This document shows, piece after piece, positions 33,741 through 42,707 of a DNA stretch of 62,202 nucleotides. The stretch's first letter is position 1. Each line of letters opens with the position of its first letter. The stretch is from Rhizoclosmatium globosum. Its lineage: Eukaryota > Chytridiomycota > Chytridiomycetes > Chytridiales > Chytriomycetaceae. The position numbers were made by a program, and so were the translations under genes. The stretch spans positions 1-62,202 of the forward strand of contig MCGO01000218.1 in assembly GCA_002104985.1 (NCBI GenBank). The letters are read 5' to 3'. The notes beneath the pieces are model-generated. The model was not told the DNA's origin, ran no database searches, and saw only the letters and a list, made by a program, of their open reading frames with translations.

Positions 33741-34670
33741 TTATTTGCAGTCGCTTCTCTGTGGATTTCGGGTATTTTCGCTTGATTTCGATTGGCGTTG
33801 AACGAAAGTATCCGGCCTTTGCAAGTTGAGTACATCATTTTGAAACAATTCCCATTTCATAGCAAGTTGAACAATGAGATACAAAATAGGACCTAAATCA
33901 CATATATGTAAACTTATTGAATATGTTTGAAGTGTAATAGGAGGTAATGGCGCGTTCAGCCAATATGAGTATAGAACAACAAACGTTAGCCAGAATTCAA
34001 GAGCTATAAATGACGCGATACCAAATCGTGATAGAATTACGAGCTTCCTCACATCTACAACGGTATCGCGAACTTTGTATAAATAAATGACATATATACA
34101 CGCCACGAAAAAGTCAAACGAGCCCATCAATGCATCAATAGCAACATTCTGGTTACTAACTATTGAAATAAAAGTAGGCCAATGTTCGTGCATAATCAAA
34201 AGATACATTGCCATGGCAGATAACGTGAAAACGATGACTTGACTTATTAACAACAATCCAAATAGTACAATAAGCACAGTCAAATACTTTTGAACCGCAG
34301 GATATGTTGCTTGAATAACAGGAAGTCCGCGATTAAGGGTGTACAATACGAGCAAGAACTGAAAGATTGTAGCAAAAAATGAGCTTAAACAGTCATACAC
34401 TACAATTAACGTCCAATCTGTACTTTGATAATATACGAGCTGAAAAATAGAACTCAAAAGATTGCTAAGCGTCATCGCGACAAAGAGAACGTTGAAACCA
34501 GTAAAGATTGAAGTTTGGTTTGTTCGTTTGGGTTGTTTCCACGCTAGAACCGAAAATATAATCAATACCACACCGGACGAAACTGAAGTGATCCAAAAGT
34601 CTATGTTTGCCACTCGGTTGTATTCATTGTAGAAATCAGCGACGATGTTATCGGCGGTGGTATTTTCCAT
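33741..34670 (-). CDS. 7TM receptor-like protein
   Basis: A single exon of 309 residues starting MENTTAD (sequon at residue 3). Motifs: GFNVLFVAM, YTLNRGLPVIQ, KLVILSRFGIAS and LAMKWELFQND. It belongs to a subgroup with the genes at 35350 and 36361, sharing MKWEL and the F-D-F/L-F-V-(A/V)-C-I-Y helix 5. The 3' neighbour is 60 bases away. Confidence 0.84.
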   Translation of the reverse strand: MENTTADNIVADFYNEYNRVANIDFWITSVSSGVVLIIFSVLAWKQPKRTNQTSIFTGFNVLFVAMTLSNLLSSIFQLVYYQSTDWTLIVVYDCLSSFFATIFQFLLVLYTLNRGLPVIQATYPAVQKYLTVLIVLFGLLLISQVIVFTLSAMAMYLLIMHEHWPTFISIVSNQNVAIDALMGSFDFFVACIYVIYLYKVRDTVVDVRKLVILSRFGIASFIALEFWLTFVVLYSYWLNAPLPPITLQTYSISLHICDLGPILYLIVQLAMKWELFQNDVLNLQRPDTFVQRQSKSSENTRNPQRSDCK

Positions 34671-34746
34671 TTGATTGTTTTCATTGTCTTTGATTCAGAA
34701 ACCCAGCCTGATAAAGAATATTCGATAGGTTTTATTTACAATCGCT

Positions 34747-35340
34747 CTAACGCAATTTTAAATGCCCTTCAGTCGTGGGTTTTGCAAACAAATCTGGCTT
34801 CGTTCTTTGAAGTTGGTCAGTTCGATACAATTCCCATTTTATTACAACCTGTACAAGAAGATACAGTATCGGACCCAAATCACAAATGTGTAAGTTAACA
34901 GAATAGGCAAGAAGAGAAACTTGCTCCTCCGGCGCGTTTAACCAATGGGAATTCAGCAACAAAAGTCAACCAGAATTCAAGAAAAACAAATGACACAATT
35001 CCGAACCGTGATAAAATTACAAGTCGCTTCATATCACTGTGGGTGTCACGAATTTTGTACAAATAAGTCGCGTAGATACATCCCATCCCACAAATAAATC
35101 AAATGAACACATCAGCGCATCGATAGCTATATTTTGGTTATCAACAATATGCAGGAAGAGATGAAATCTCTCTGACAAAATTGCAAGGTAAACTGATGTG
35201 GCTAAGACTCTTCAGCAAGAATCCAAACAAGATAAGGAACATGACCAAATAATTTTCAGCTGCGAGAAAAGTTGCTCGTATTACAGGCAAGCCACGATTC
35301 CAGGTATAAAGAACAAGCAAGAACTAAGAAATCTGTACTA
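34747..35340 (-). pseudogene. Truncated 7TM receptor-like pseudogene
   Basis: A decayed copy lacking helices 1 and 2. Recognisable pieces from 5' to 3': an RG-PVI-like stretch near 35290, MGCIYATYLYKIRD (helix 5, near 35086), KRLVILSRFGI, a frame change near 34930, and VNLHICDLGPILYLLVQ with VIKWELYRTDQ to the stop at 34747. Several independent frame breaks confirm a pseudogene. It is most similar to 35350-36309. Confidence 0.82.
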
Positions 35341-35349
35341 AATCCCTAT

Positions 35350-36309
35350 TCAATGTAATTTTGCTCCCACATCTTTCATAGTGGTTGCTGATTTTGAGTT
35401 TGAAGCCGGTTTAGCTGATAAATCGGGTTTCACTCTTCGCCGTTGATCCTCACGATACAACTCCCATTTTAAAACAAGCTGCAAGAAAAGATACAGCATT
35501 GGGCCCAAATCACAAATGTGCAAATTTATAGAATAGGCGAGGCGGGATATTTGTTTCTGTGATGCATTCAACCAATACGAATTGAGAACAATGAACGTGA
35601 GCCAGAACTCAAGAACGACAAATGAAGCGATTCCAAATCGTGATAAAATAATCAGTCGCTTCATATCCACGTGGGTACTTCGATTTTTATACAAATAGAT
35701 TGAGTAGATGCATACGACAAACAGGTCAAATGAGCCCAAAAGCACGTCAATAGCTATATTTTGTTTTTTAATGATGGACAGAAGGATGGGAAAATTTTCG
35801 AATAGAATCGATAGGTAAACTGATGTCGTTACAAGCACCGAAAACACAAATTGGCTTGTAAGTAACAATCCAAACAGAATAAGGATAATCATCAGATATT
35901 TTTCTGCTGCAGGAAACGTTGCTTTTATGACGGGAATGCCGCGATTCAATGTGTATAGCACAATCAGGAACTGAAAGATAGATCCGAAAAGGAAGCTTAA
36001 ACAGTTGAAGATTACAACGAGAGTCATATCAGTGCTTAAGTTGTATATGTACTGAAAAGTAACGCTCAGAAGATTACAGACGAGCATGGCAACAAAAAGA
36101 ATGTTAAATCCAGTAAGTATTGAGCGTTTGGATGGGTTCGTAGACTGTTTCCTATCATTCCACACGATAAACGAAAACGAAGAAAAGAGAATGGTTGACA
36201 TGATAACAGTAAGCCATAAGTCGATACTTGTGGCTATGCCGTACTCAGTCTCATAATTCGCAACGATGCTATTGGTGGAAGTATTCATTATATTGTTTCC
36301 ATTGTGCAT
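35350..36309 (-). CDS. 7TM receptor-like protein
   Basis: A single exon of 319 residues. The start may be 36309 (MHNGNN) or the Met at 36288 (MNTSTNS), which fits the family's sequon-first pattern better. Motifs: GFNILFVAM, YTLNRGIPVIK, RLIILSRFGIAS and LVLKWELYRED, with a Lys/Ser tail. It is a sister of 36361-37290 and of the pseudogene downstream. Confidence 0.83.
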   Translation of the reverse strand: MHNGNNIMNTSTNSIVANYETEYGIATSIDLWLTVIMSTILFSSFSFIVWNDRKQSTNPSKRSILTGFNILFVAMLVCNLLSVTFQYIYNLSTDMTLVVIFNCLSFLFGSIFQFLIVLYTLNRGIPVIKATFPAAEKYLMIILILFGLLLTSQFVFSVLVTTSVYLSILFENFPILLSIIKKQNIAIDVLLGSFDLFVVCIYSIYLYKNRSTHVDMKRLIILSRFGIASFVVLEFWLTFIVLNSYWLNASQKQISRLAYSINLHICDLGPMLYLFLQLVLKWELYREDQRRRVKPDLSAKPASNSKSATTMKDVGAKLH

Positions 36310-36360
36310 TATTCAATTTTCGTCATACAATAATTTGCACACATACATATATATCCATAT

Positions 36361-37290
36361 TTAATTTAATTTTGTTTCAGCATCTTTCACAGTCTCTTTG
36401 AGGTTGGTTTGACACACGTATCCGTTTTCACTCTTTCCACTTTGGTCGTCACGATACAACTCCCATTTCATCACAAGCTGCACAAAAAGATACATAATCG
36501 GGCCCAAATCAGATATGTGTAAGTTTACTGAAAAAGCAAGAAGTGAAACCTGCTTCTCAGGCTCGTTCGACCATTGGGCACCAAGAACAATAGACGTCAA
36601 CCAGAACTCAAGAACAATAAATGAAGCGATTCCGAATCGTGATAAGATAACGAGTCTCTTCATATTCATTCCGGTATTACGATTTTTGTACAGGTACGAA
36701 AAGTAAATGCATGCCACGAAGAAATCAAATGAGCCCATAAGAACGTCGATCGCTATATTTTGGTTCGTAATAATAGCCAGAGACTGTTCATCGGACACAA
36801 GGTGCACTGTTGTTTCCGATAGTACCAGAAACAGGTATTGGCTTATCAGCAATAATCCAAACAAAACAAGGAATATGATCAAATACTTTTCAACTATAGG
36901 AACGACAGCTTTTATGACAGGAATACCACGATTACATGTGTACATTACAAGCAAGAACTGAAAGATGGATGAGAAGAAGTAGCATAAGCAGTTGTAGACT
37001 ACAATAGGCGTCAAATCTGTGTTCTGGTAGTGGAGGTACTGAAACAAGACGCTGAGAAGATTTGAAAATATCATTGAAACATAGAGGACGTTGAATCCAG
37101 TAAAGATATATCGTTTCGTGAACTGACTAGTATCTTTCCAAACAATTGTTAAAAACGAAGCCAGGAGAACGGTGGAAGAAGCAACAGTGATCCAAAAGTC
37201 CGTGATTGTAGCTGCAATGAACTCATTGGCGTAATTTGTTGTAGTGTTGTTGGTGGTAGAAGAATTCATTGTATTGTTTCCATTGTTCAT
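36361..37290 (-). CDS. 7TM receptor-like protein
   Basis: A single exon of 309 residues. Two candidate starts lie close together (MNNGNN and MNSSTTNN, the second at residue 8), both with sequons nearby. Motifs: GFNVLYVSM, YTCNRGIPVIK, KRLVILSRFGIAS and LVMKWELYRDD. The gap to 35350-36309 is only about 50 bases, so promoter and terminator sequences must be very short. Confidence 0.83.
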   Translation of the reverse strand: MNNGNNTMNSSTTNNTTTNYANEFIAATITDFWITVASSTVLLASFLTIVWKDTSQFTKRYIFTGFNVLYVSMIFSNLLSVLFQYLHYQNTDLTPIVVYNCLCYFFSSIFQFLLVMYTCNRGIPVIKAVVPIVEKYLIIFLVLFGLLLISQYLFLVLSETTVHLVSDEQSLAIITNQNIAIDVLMGSFDFFVACIYFSYLYKNRNTGMNMKRLVILSRFGIASFIVLEFWLTSIVLGAQWSNEPEKQVSLLAFSVNLHISDLGPIMYLFVQLVMKWELYRDDQSGKSENGYVCQTNLKETVKDAETKLN

Positions 37291-37329
37291 TCAACCCATA
37301 TAGATTCAATAATTTTCCACTTGACTTTT

Positions 37330-38262
37330 CTACTTGACTTGATTCGATTCAACACCTTTCACAGTCTCCGATTTATCTGAAACCCCTGCAGCATTTCTTT
37401 GCAAAGACTGTCTCGCGCGTTCATCTTCTTTCTGTAAGGCCCGTTTCATGGCAAGTTGTATCAAGATATAAAGCAATTGCCCGATATCCGAAATATGGAT
37501 TCCCGCGGAATACGTTGCTAATGAAACTGTCGGAGAAGCAGCATTCGCCCATATTGTATACGCAACAACAAAGTTTAACCACACCTCGAGAGTAATGAAC
37601 GATGCAACGCCATATCGCGAAAGAATTACAAGTTTGTTCACATTTAAACCAAGGCTCCTCACGGATCTCAAGTAGAGAGCGTAAAACGTTGCAATAATGA
37701 CGTCAAAAACACACATAAAAACGTTTGTCGCAATCGTGTGGCCGTTTAGAACCTCATTGAACAAAACCTGCTGCGATGCAATGTTTTCATCGTTGACAGC
37801 GACGTTATCTAGGACGAACCAAATGAATTGACTTGCTTCGAGGAGGCCAAATAGTATCAATACAACCGTAAAATACGGGCACAGCTTTGGAGCTATTGTT
37901 TGAATGACAGGTGATCCGCGATTCCAGGTGTAGAATATCACAAGAAATTGGAATGAACATATGAAGAAATAGCTGATGCTGATGTATATGTTCACGAAGA
38001 GTGGAACGGTGCTTTCGTCATAGATGAACTGAAATATCAGGGCTAGAGCATTGCACATAATCATTGAGAATAGCAGGACGTTGAAGCTGGTGAAGACAGA
38101 TTTTTGAGTGTGACTATTTCGATCGTTCCAGACAAGGCGGGCGAATATAAGAAGGAATATGGATGTCGCCACCATGGTGATGTAGAAGTCAATGTGAGTC
38201 GCGTTGTTGTATACATCATCGTACAGAGTCCAGAGTAAGATTGTATCGTTAGTTAAGCTCAT
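37330..38262 (-). CDS. 7TM receptor-like protein
   Basis: A single exon. The open frame begins at 38451, but the Met at 38262 (MSLTNDT, with sequon) matches the family start and gives 310 residues. Motifs: SFNVLLFSM, YTWNRGSPVIQ, KLVILSRYGVAS and LAMKRALQKEDE. Here MKR replaces MKW. It is 5'-most of this minus-strand run; the next upstream gene is a different small membrane protein. Confidence 0.82.
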   Translation of the reverse strand: MSLTNDTILLWTLYDDVYNNATHIDFYITMVATSIFLLIFARLVWNDRNSHTQKSVFTSFNVLLFSMIMCNALALIFQFIYDESTVPLFVNIYISISYFFICSFQFLVIFYTWNRGSPVIQTIAPKLCPYFTVVLILFGLLEASQFIWFVLDNVAVNDENIASQQVLFNEVLNGHTIATNVFMCVFDVIIATFYALYLRSVRSLGLNVNKLVILSRYGVASFITLEVWLNFVVAYTIWANAASPTVSLATYSAGIHISDIGQLLYILIQLAMKRALQKEDERARQSLQRNAAGVSDKSETVKGVESNQVK

Positions 38263-38524
38263 TATTAAGTAAATCCCTTTGTTTGAAAGATTAGTCGCCA
38301 ACAATTGGATCGTGAGAATGTTTATATGCATGGAGTAGACATTTTGAATTAGCAGATGTCTTGAGTTGGTAGAACTGGGAAGAGTCATTCCACTCAGACA
38401 GCCCCGTCCAAACTGCGGAAACAAATTTGAGATACGGAGTATAGTTTTCATTTCGAATATTCATTTATTTGCGCAAGTCGTGCACGCAATTTGACGTTTC
38501 GAAAGCTTGTTGCGGAGTAGGTTT

Positions 38525-38873
38525 TCACTTTTCAAAGGGACGTTTCGCCATTTCGAATCGATCGACTTTCTGAAGTTCTTCCTTTGATTCTGCTTCGATT
38601 GGAGGAGTTACAGGAGTGAATGGAGCGTACAAGTCAGGTGTTGGTTTGCGTTCTTTGCCGAGGACCACTGAACTTGAATGGTTAAACCAGGACTGTTCGA
38701 TAGTACTTTCTAGCAAGGTGCTTACATCGCTGATAGAGCCCATAGGATGAAAAGACAATCAGAGGAATGGCCCAGGTGATGGTTGTCCAACTAAGGCAGT
38801 ATCAGTATTAAGCAGTTAAGCCTAAGAGAGGGTACCTTCGCACTCTGTCTTTCGCAACTAGTTTAAGAAACAT
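38525..38873 (-). CDS. Small single-helix membrane protein, splice model uncertain
   Basis: From the ATG at 38873 an exon reads MFLKLVAKDRVR, then after an intron (about 38835-38791) a hydrophobic segment WTTITWAIPLIVFSSYGLYQR. A Pro-rich C-terminus (LGKERKPTPDLYAPFTPVTP to AKRPFEK) ends at 38525. The second junction (near 38692-38725) does not join in frame with obvious GT-AG sites; one base is out. Either the splice site is unusual or there is a sequence error. The length of about 90 residues and a basic N-terminus before one helix suggest a mitochondrial or ER membrane protein. Confidence 0.5.
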
Positions 38874-38936
38874 TACTGATTATGGGTTGAATGGATAGTT
38901 TTTGTGGATTTACTTTTCTTTGTTTGATTTGACAAA

Positions 38937-40101
38937 ATGGCTCCAAAACAGGTATCACCGACCGCAGGGCAGAGGAAGCAAACTGAGTTGGCTGCAAAGA
39001 AAGAAGCGGCGCGGCTGGCGGACGCCCTGGCTGCCGCGAGCAACTTCAGCTGGTGCGTTGAACCCTAACCCTAAGAAGAGTATTCCAGCTGCCAACGAAG
39101 CTTAACCCCAACCAACCCGCCTTAACCCTAACCCTAATCAGGCTCGATCGCGTTGCTAAGGAAATGAAAGCTCAGCGCGAGTGGAGCGATCGGTGGGGCG
39201 CCTTGAACGATCCGAAGCTGTACCGAGGCGAAGAGACTCCCGAGGCGCCAATCAGGGCTCCGGTACGTTCCTTCGCAGCGATACCTTGGATACTTTAGCT
39301 TATTCTTCTATTATGTTCCAGCCGACAAAGTGGTCCGCTTACAGCATTATCAACACACCAAAAAGGAATCCTTTGTCTTCGCGACCCTCCTCAGCCGAAG
39401 AATATCCCAACACGGAACAATACAACAACTTCAAAGTTACCGGCGCTCGACATGATTACTTATCGCATCACAACGCGCGACATCCAAATCACCCCACACC
39501 AAATAAAACGGGAACTGGTCACACACGACCCACAGAAACAACAACATACGACCGTGAATACGGAGGCCGCTTCGAATTTAATCACAAAACTGGATTATAT
39601 CACCGTGTGATGGATGGAAACGGGTCTGGTCCGCCTGGAAAGCCACCCATCTACCAACACCAATCAAATTCAGGGAGGACGAGTACAATCCCACCCTCCT
39701 CCAGAACACCCTCCCAACAATCAAACTATTCTCACATAATACCTCCGAAACGGAAATCACACGGATCTATACATTCCACGCCAAATTCATCAACACCTTC
39801 ATCCCGTGCACCTTCCTCACTCGCGAAAACTACGATTCCTTCACCTACACCAGACCCATCGTTTGTCGTCACAAATGGAGTATCAAATCTAAACCTGGAT
39901 GCAAACGAAATCGTGTATCCGAATGGGAACCGTGTACGGTTAAGGGGGATCATGCCACATTTACCTGCGGATCGGTACAACTACCCAGCATCTACCAACA
40001 TGGAGTATGGATGGTATCGCAAGAGCCTGGAGATTTATGGGAGTACCAGTGCGGATTTCGCAAAGGAGAGTTGGAAACGTGCTATGGAGACTCAGAAATA
40101 A
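38937..40101 (+). CDS. Putative flagellar microtubule inner protein, SPMIP1/ATP6V1FNB-like
   Basis: Exons 38937-39052, 39142-39262 and 39322-40101 give 338 residues. The N-terminal part is Ala/Lys-rich (AAKKEAARLADALAAASNF). It then reads EWSDRWGALNDPKLY and PTKWSAYSIINTP, followed by a long Ser/Pro/Thr-rich region. The C-terminal motif LPADRYNYPASTNMEYGWYR resembles the Y-N-Y-P...S-W-E-Y-G-W end of the sperm axoneme protein SPMIP1. The match is short and from memory, so the assignment is tentative, but it would fit a zoospore flagellum. The first intron carries telomere-type repeats. A decayed copy of the 3' end lies at 41342. Confidence 0.55.
39061..39138 (+). repeat. Interstitial telomere-type CCCTAA repeats inside an intron
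   Basis: Two short arrays, AACCCTAACCCTAA (39061-39074) and TTAACCCTAACCCTAA (39122-39138), plus degenerate AACCCCAACCAACCCGC between them. All of it falls inside the 89-nt first intron of the flagellar-type gene (39053-39141). The second array supplies the pyrimidine/CTAAT context just before the acceptor. Confidence 0.9.
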
Positions 40102-40187
40102 GTGGGAGCAAGAGAAGGGCGGTTTCTATATTTCAGATTGGGATGAAGTAAAAAACGAATAATACATGATTAATGGAAGTGTGTTTT

Positions 40188-41177
40188 TTATCGAACGGTT
40201 CCGCTTGGACGGCAATCAGATGCCGTTAAATATGATTTCCTCTCTGAACCAGAACTTTCTGACGTTGCCATTGCTTTGGCTTTTACAACGCGATTGATTT
40301 TTTCTTGGGCTGTTCTTTCGTCGTCTCGCATGAGAGACCATTTCATGGCAAGCTGGAGAAAAAGGTACACTAGAGGTGACAAATCATAGAATCTCAACAG
40401 GATAGTATATGTCGTCAAAGAGCATTCTGGAAGAGCAGCATTCGTCCAAATATTGTACAGGACAATGGATAATTGCCAGATTTCCAGAACAACACAGGAC
40501 GCTATTCCATATCGCGAGAGAATCACGAGCTTTTCTACATTGTTGGAGCTACCAGAAATACGTTGTAAATACATTGCATATACACCGATTATAAGAACAT
40601 CAAATATTAGCATGGATGCATTGACAGCCATTAGTTGTGCATTTACAGCTGAGTTGAAAAGGTCCGTGCTTGACGTGAGAAGCGTTGTGTAATTCGATAT
40701 AACAAGCAGAGTCGTGAATATCAACAAACTGATTTGAAGTATCCCGAATAGAATCAAGAATACAATCAAGAATGGCGGAATAGATGGAAGCAACAACTGA
40801 ATAACGGGTAGCCCGCGTCGATATCCATACAACATCATCAAAAACTCCAATAACCCAGTGTAAAAAGTCAAAAACGCGCAATATACGACGGTGTGAATGG
40901 GTTCGGAAGCGTTTCCATACAATTGGTTGAAAACTGTGAGAAATAGGTTTGAGAGAACCATGACTACCAGGAGAATGTTTGTGTAGCTTAGTATTTTCTT
41001 CTTTGTTCGACTGTCTAGAGGAGATGTCCAGGTTTCTCGTCGAATAAGCGCTGCAAGTAGTATGAGTTGCAATATTGCGGCGGATATCGTAATCCACAAG
41101 TCTTGATAAGACAACGTGCTGAAAACTTGGCTATACGGCGCCCATATCTCAGTCGAATTTAAATCGGTTGAGTTCAT
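40188..41177 (-). CDS. 7TM receptor-like protein
   Basis: A single exon. The Met at 41177 (MNSTDLNSTEIW, two sequons) is preferred over the upstream one at 41273 and gives 329 residues. Motifs: SYTNILLVVM, YGYRRGLPVIQ, KLVILSRYGIAS, YDLSPLVYLFLQ and LAMKWSLMRDDE. Nearly the same as 41588-42577; the tails end PSGTVR and PSGSLR. Part of a segmental duplication that also copied the 3' end of the preceding gene. Confidence 0.85.
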   Translation of the reverse strand: MNSTDLNSTEIWAPYSQVFSTLSYQDLWITISAAILQLILLAALIRRETWTSPLDSRTKKKILSYTNILLVVMVLSNLFLTVFNQLYGNASEPIHTVVYCAFLTFYTGLLEFLMMLYGYRRGLPVIQLLLPSIPPFLIVFLILFGILQISLLIFTTLLVISNYTTLLTSSTDLFNSAVNAQLMAVNASMLIFDVLIIGVYAMYLQRISGSSNNVEKLVILSRYGIASCVVLEIWQLSIVLYNIWTNAALPECSLTTYTILLRFYDLSPLVYLFLQLAMKWSLMRDDERTAQEKINRVVKAKAMATSESSGSERKSYLTASDCRPSGTVR

Positions 41178-41341
41178 TACAGAAAACGCGTTATTGAAGA
41201 TCGGCGGTCCTTGGAGGGATTGAAATGTGGGGTGAATGAAAATCTCATTATTCCTTAAAAAATATGGTGTCATGAAAGGACGTTTACTTTTTCCATGTTA
41301 TGAAAAGGTCCTAGTACAATATCAAACATTTTCTCCTCTTT

Positions 41342-41502
41342 AACCTGGTGTGGTTAAGGGGAATCATGCCTCATTTACCCGCGTATCGGTATAACTATTC
41401 AGTGCCCCGAATAGGGAGTATGGGGGCTATCGTAAGAGCCTGGAGATTTATCGGAGTACCCGTACGGATTTTGTGAAACGTGTGATGGAGACTATGAAAT
41501 GA
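41342..41502 (+). pseudogene. Degenerate copy of the 3' end of the flagellar-type gene
   Basis: The stretch aligns to about 39926-40101. It retains the codons for RLRGIMPHLPA, YNYS, GYRKSLEI and RVMETMK, ending ATGAAATGA. Substitutions and indels break the frame. It is the left edge of the duplicated unit whose rest is the 7TM gene at 41588-42577. Confidence 0.85.
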
Positions 41503-41587
41503 GAGAGAATGTGGATGAAAGAGAATAGACCAATTTCTATATTTCAGATTAACGTAAAACAAATAAACGCTGAATAAAAGTGACTTT

Positions 41588-42577
41588 TTATCGAAGTGAT
41601 CCGCTTGGACGATTATCAGACATTGTGAAGTGTGATTTCCGTTCTGATCCGGAACTTTCAGACGTTGCCATTGCTTTGGCTTTCACAACGAGGTTGATTT
41701 TCTCTTGGGCTGTTCTTTCGTCGTCTCGCATGAGAGACCATTTCATGGCTAGTTGGAGGAATAGGTATGCTAGTGGTGATAAATCGTAGAACCGCAGGAG
41801 GATAGTATATGTCGTCAACGAGCATTCTGGAAGAGCTGCATTCGTCCAGACATTATACAAGACGATAGATAGTTGCCAAATTTCCAATACAACACAAGAG
41901 AAAATCCCATGCGATAGAATCACAAGCTTTTCCACATTGTTCGGGCCCCCGGAGACACGTTGTAAGTACATTGCGTACACGATTATGACAAGACAATCAA
42001 AGGATATCATGGATGCATCGACAGCCATTATATGTCCGTTTACAGCAGTTCCAAAGATACCCGAGTCTTCACTCAATTGTGTCGAAAGATAATTGGATAT
42101 AACTAAGAGAACGGTGAATATCAAGAGGCTGATTTCAAGTATTCCAAACAGTATCATGAAGACAACGAGGAATGGTGGAATGGATGGAAGTATTAACTGT
42201 ATGACAGGAAGCCCACGTCGATACATGTACAACATCATTGCAAACTCCAATGCACAAGTCCAGAAAGTTAAAAACGCGCAATATATAACTGTAGGAATCG
42301 CTTCAGAAGTGTCTGCATACAATCGATTGAAAACCTGGAGAAACAAGTTCGAGAGAATCATGACGATAAGGAGAATGTTTGTGTAGCTCAGTATTTTCTT
42401 CTTTGTTCGACTGTCTAATGGAGATGTCCAGGTTTCTCGTCGAATAAGCGCTGCGAGTAGTATGATTTGTAACATTGTCGCGGACACTGTAATCCACAAG
42501 TCTTGATAAGATAACGTCCCGAAAACTTGGCTGTATGGGGCCCATATCTCCGTTGAATTGAGCTCTGTTGCGTTCAT
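41588..42577 (-). CDS. 7TM receptor-like protein
   Basis: A single exon of 329 residues from the Met at 42577 (MNATELNSTEIW). It is a recent duplicate of 40188-41177, with the same motifs and tail. One difference is at the helix 6 signature, where ILSRYGIAS in the sister reads ILSHGIFS, one codon shorter. Whether this loses function is unknown, because this signature is otherwise almost constant in the family. The 5' flank has extra sequence before the aminopeptidase gene. Confidence 0.84.
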   Translation of the reverse strand: MNATELNSTEIWAPYSQVFGTLSYQDLWITVSATMLQIILLAALIRRETWTSPLDSRTKKKILSYTNILLIVMILSNLFLQVFNRLYADTSEAIPTVIYCAFLTFWTCALEFAMMLYMYRRGLPVIQLILPSIPPFLVVFMILFGILEISLLIFTVLLVISNYLSTQLSEDSGIFGTAVNGHIMAVDASMISFDCLVIIVYAMYLQRVSGGPNNVEKLVILSHGIFSCVVLEIWQLSIVLYNVWTNAALPECSLTTYTILLRFYDLSPLAYLFLQLAMKWSLMRDDERTAQEKINLVVKAKAMATSESSGSERKSHFTMSDNRPSGSLR

Positions 42578-42707
42578 ATTCAGCAAACGTAAGATTGGCG
42601 TGACTTGTTGGGGTGACTTTGTCGCAGAATGGTAAATCTCTTTGTTACCGAACCATAGGTATATAAAATGATCTTTACTTTTTCTTTCGTGATGTTAAAA
42701 AGGCGGA

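Noticed and set aside
38263..38451. N-terminal extension of the 7TM gene at 37330
   Set aside because: The extra 63 codons have no counterpart in the family, while the internal Met carries the usual sequon and aligns with other starts.
39061..39138. Chromosome end suggested by CCCTAA repeats
   Set aside because: Arrays are only two to three units long and genes continue on both sides, so this is interstitial.
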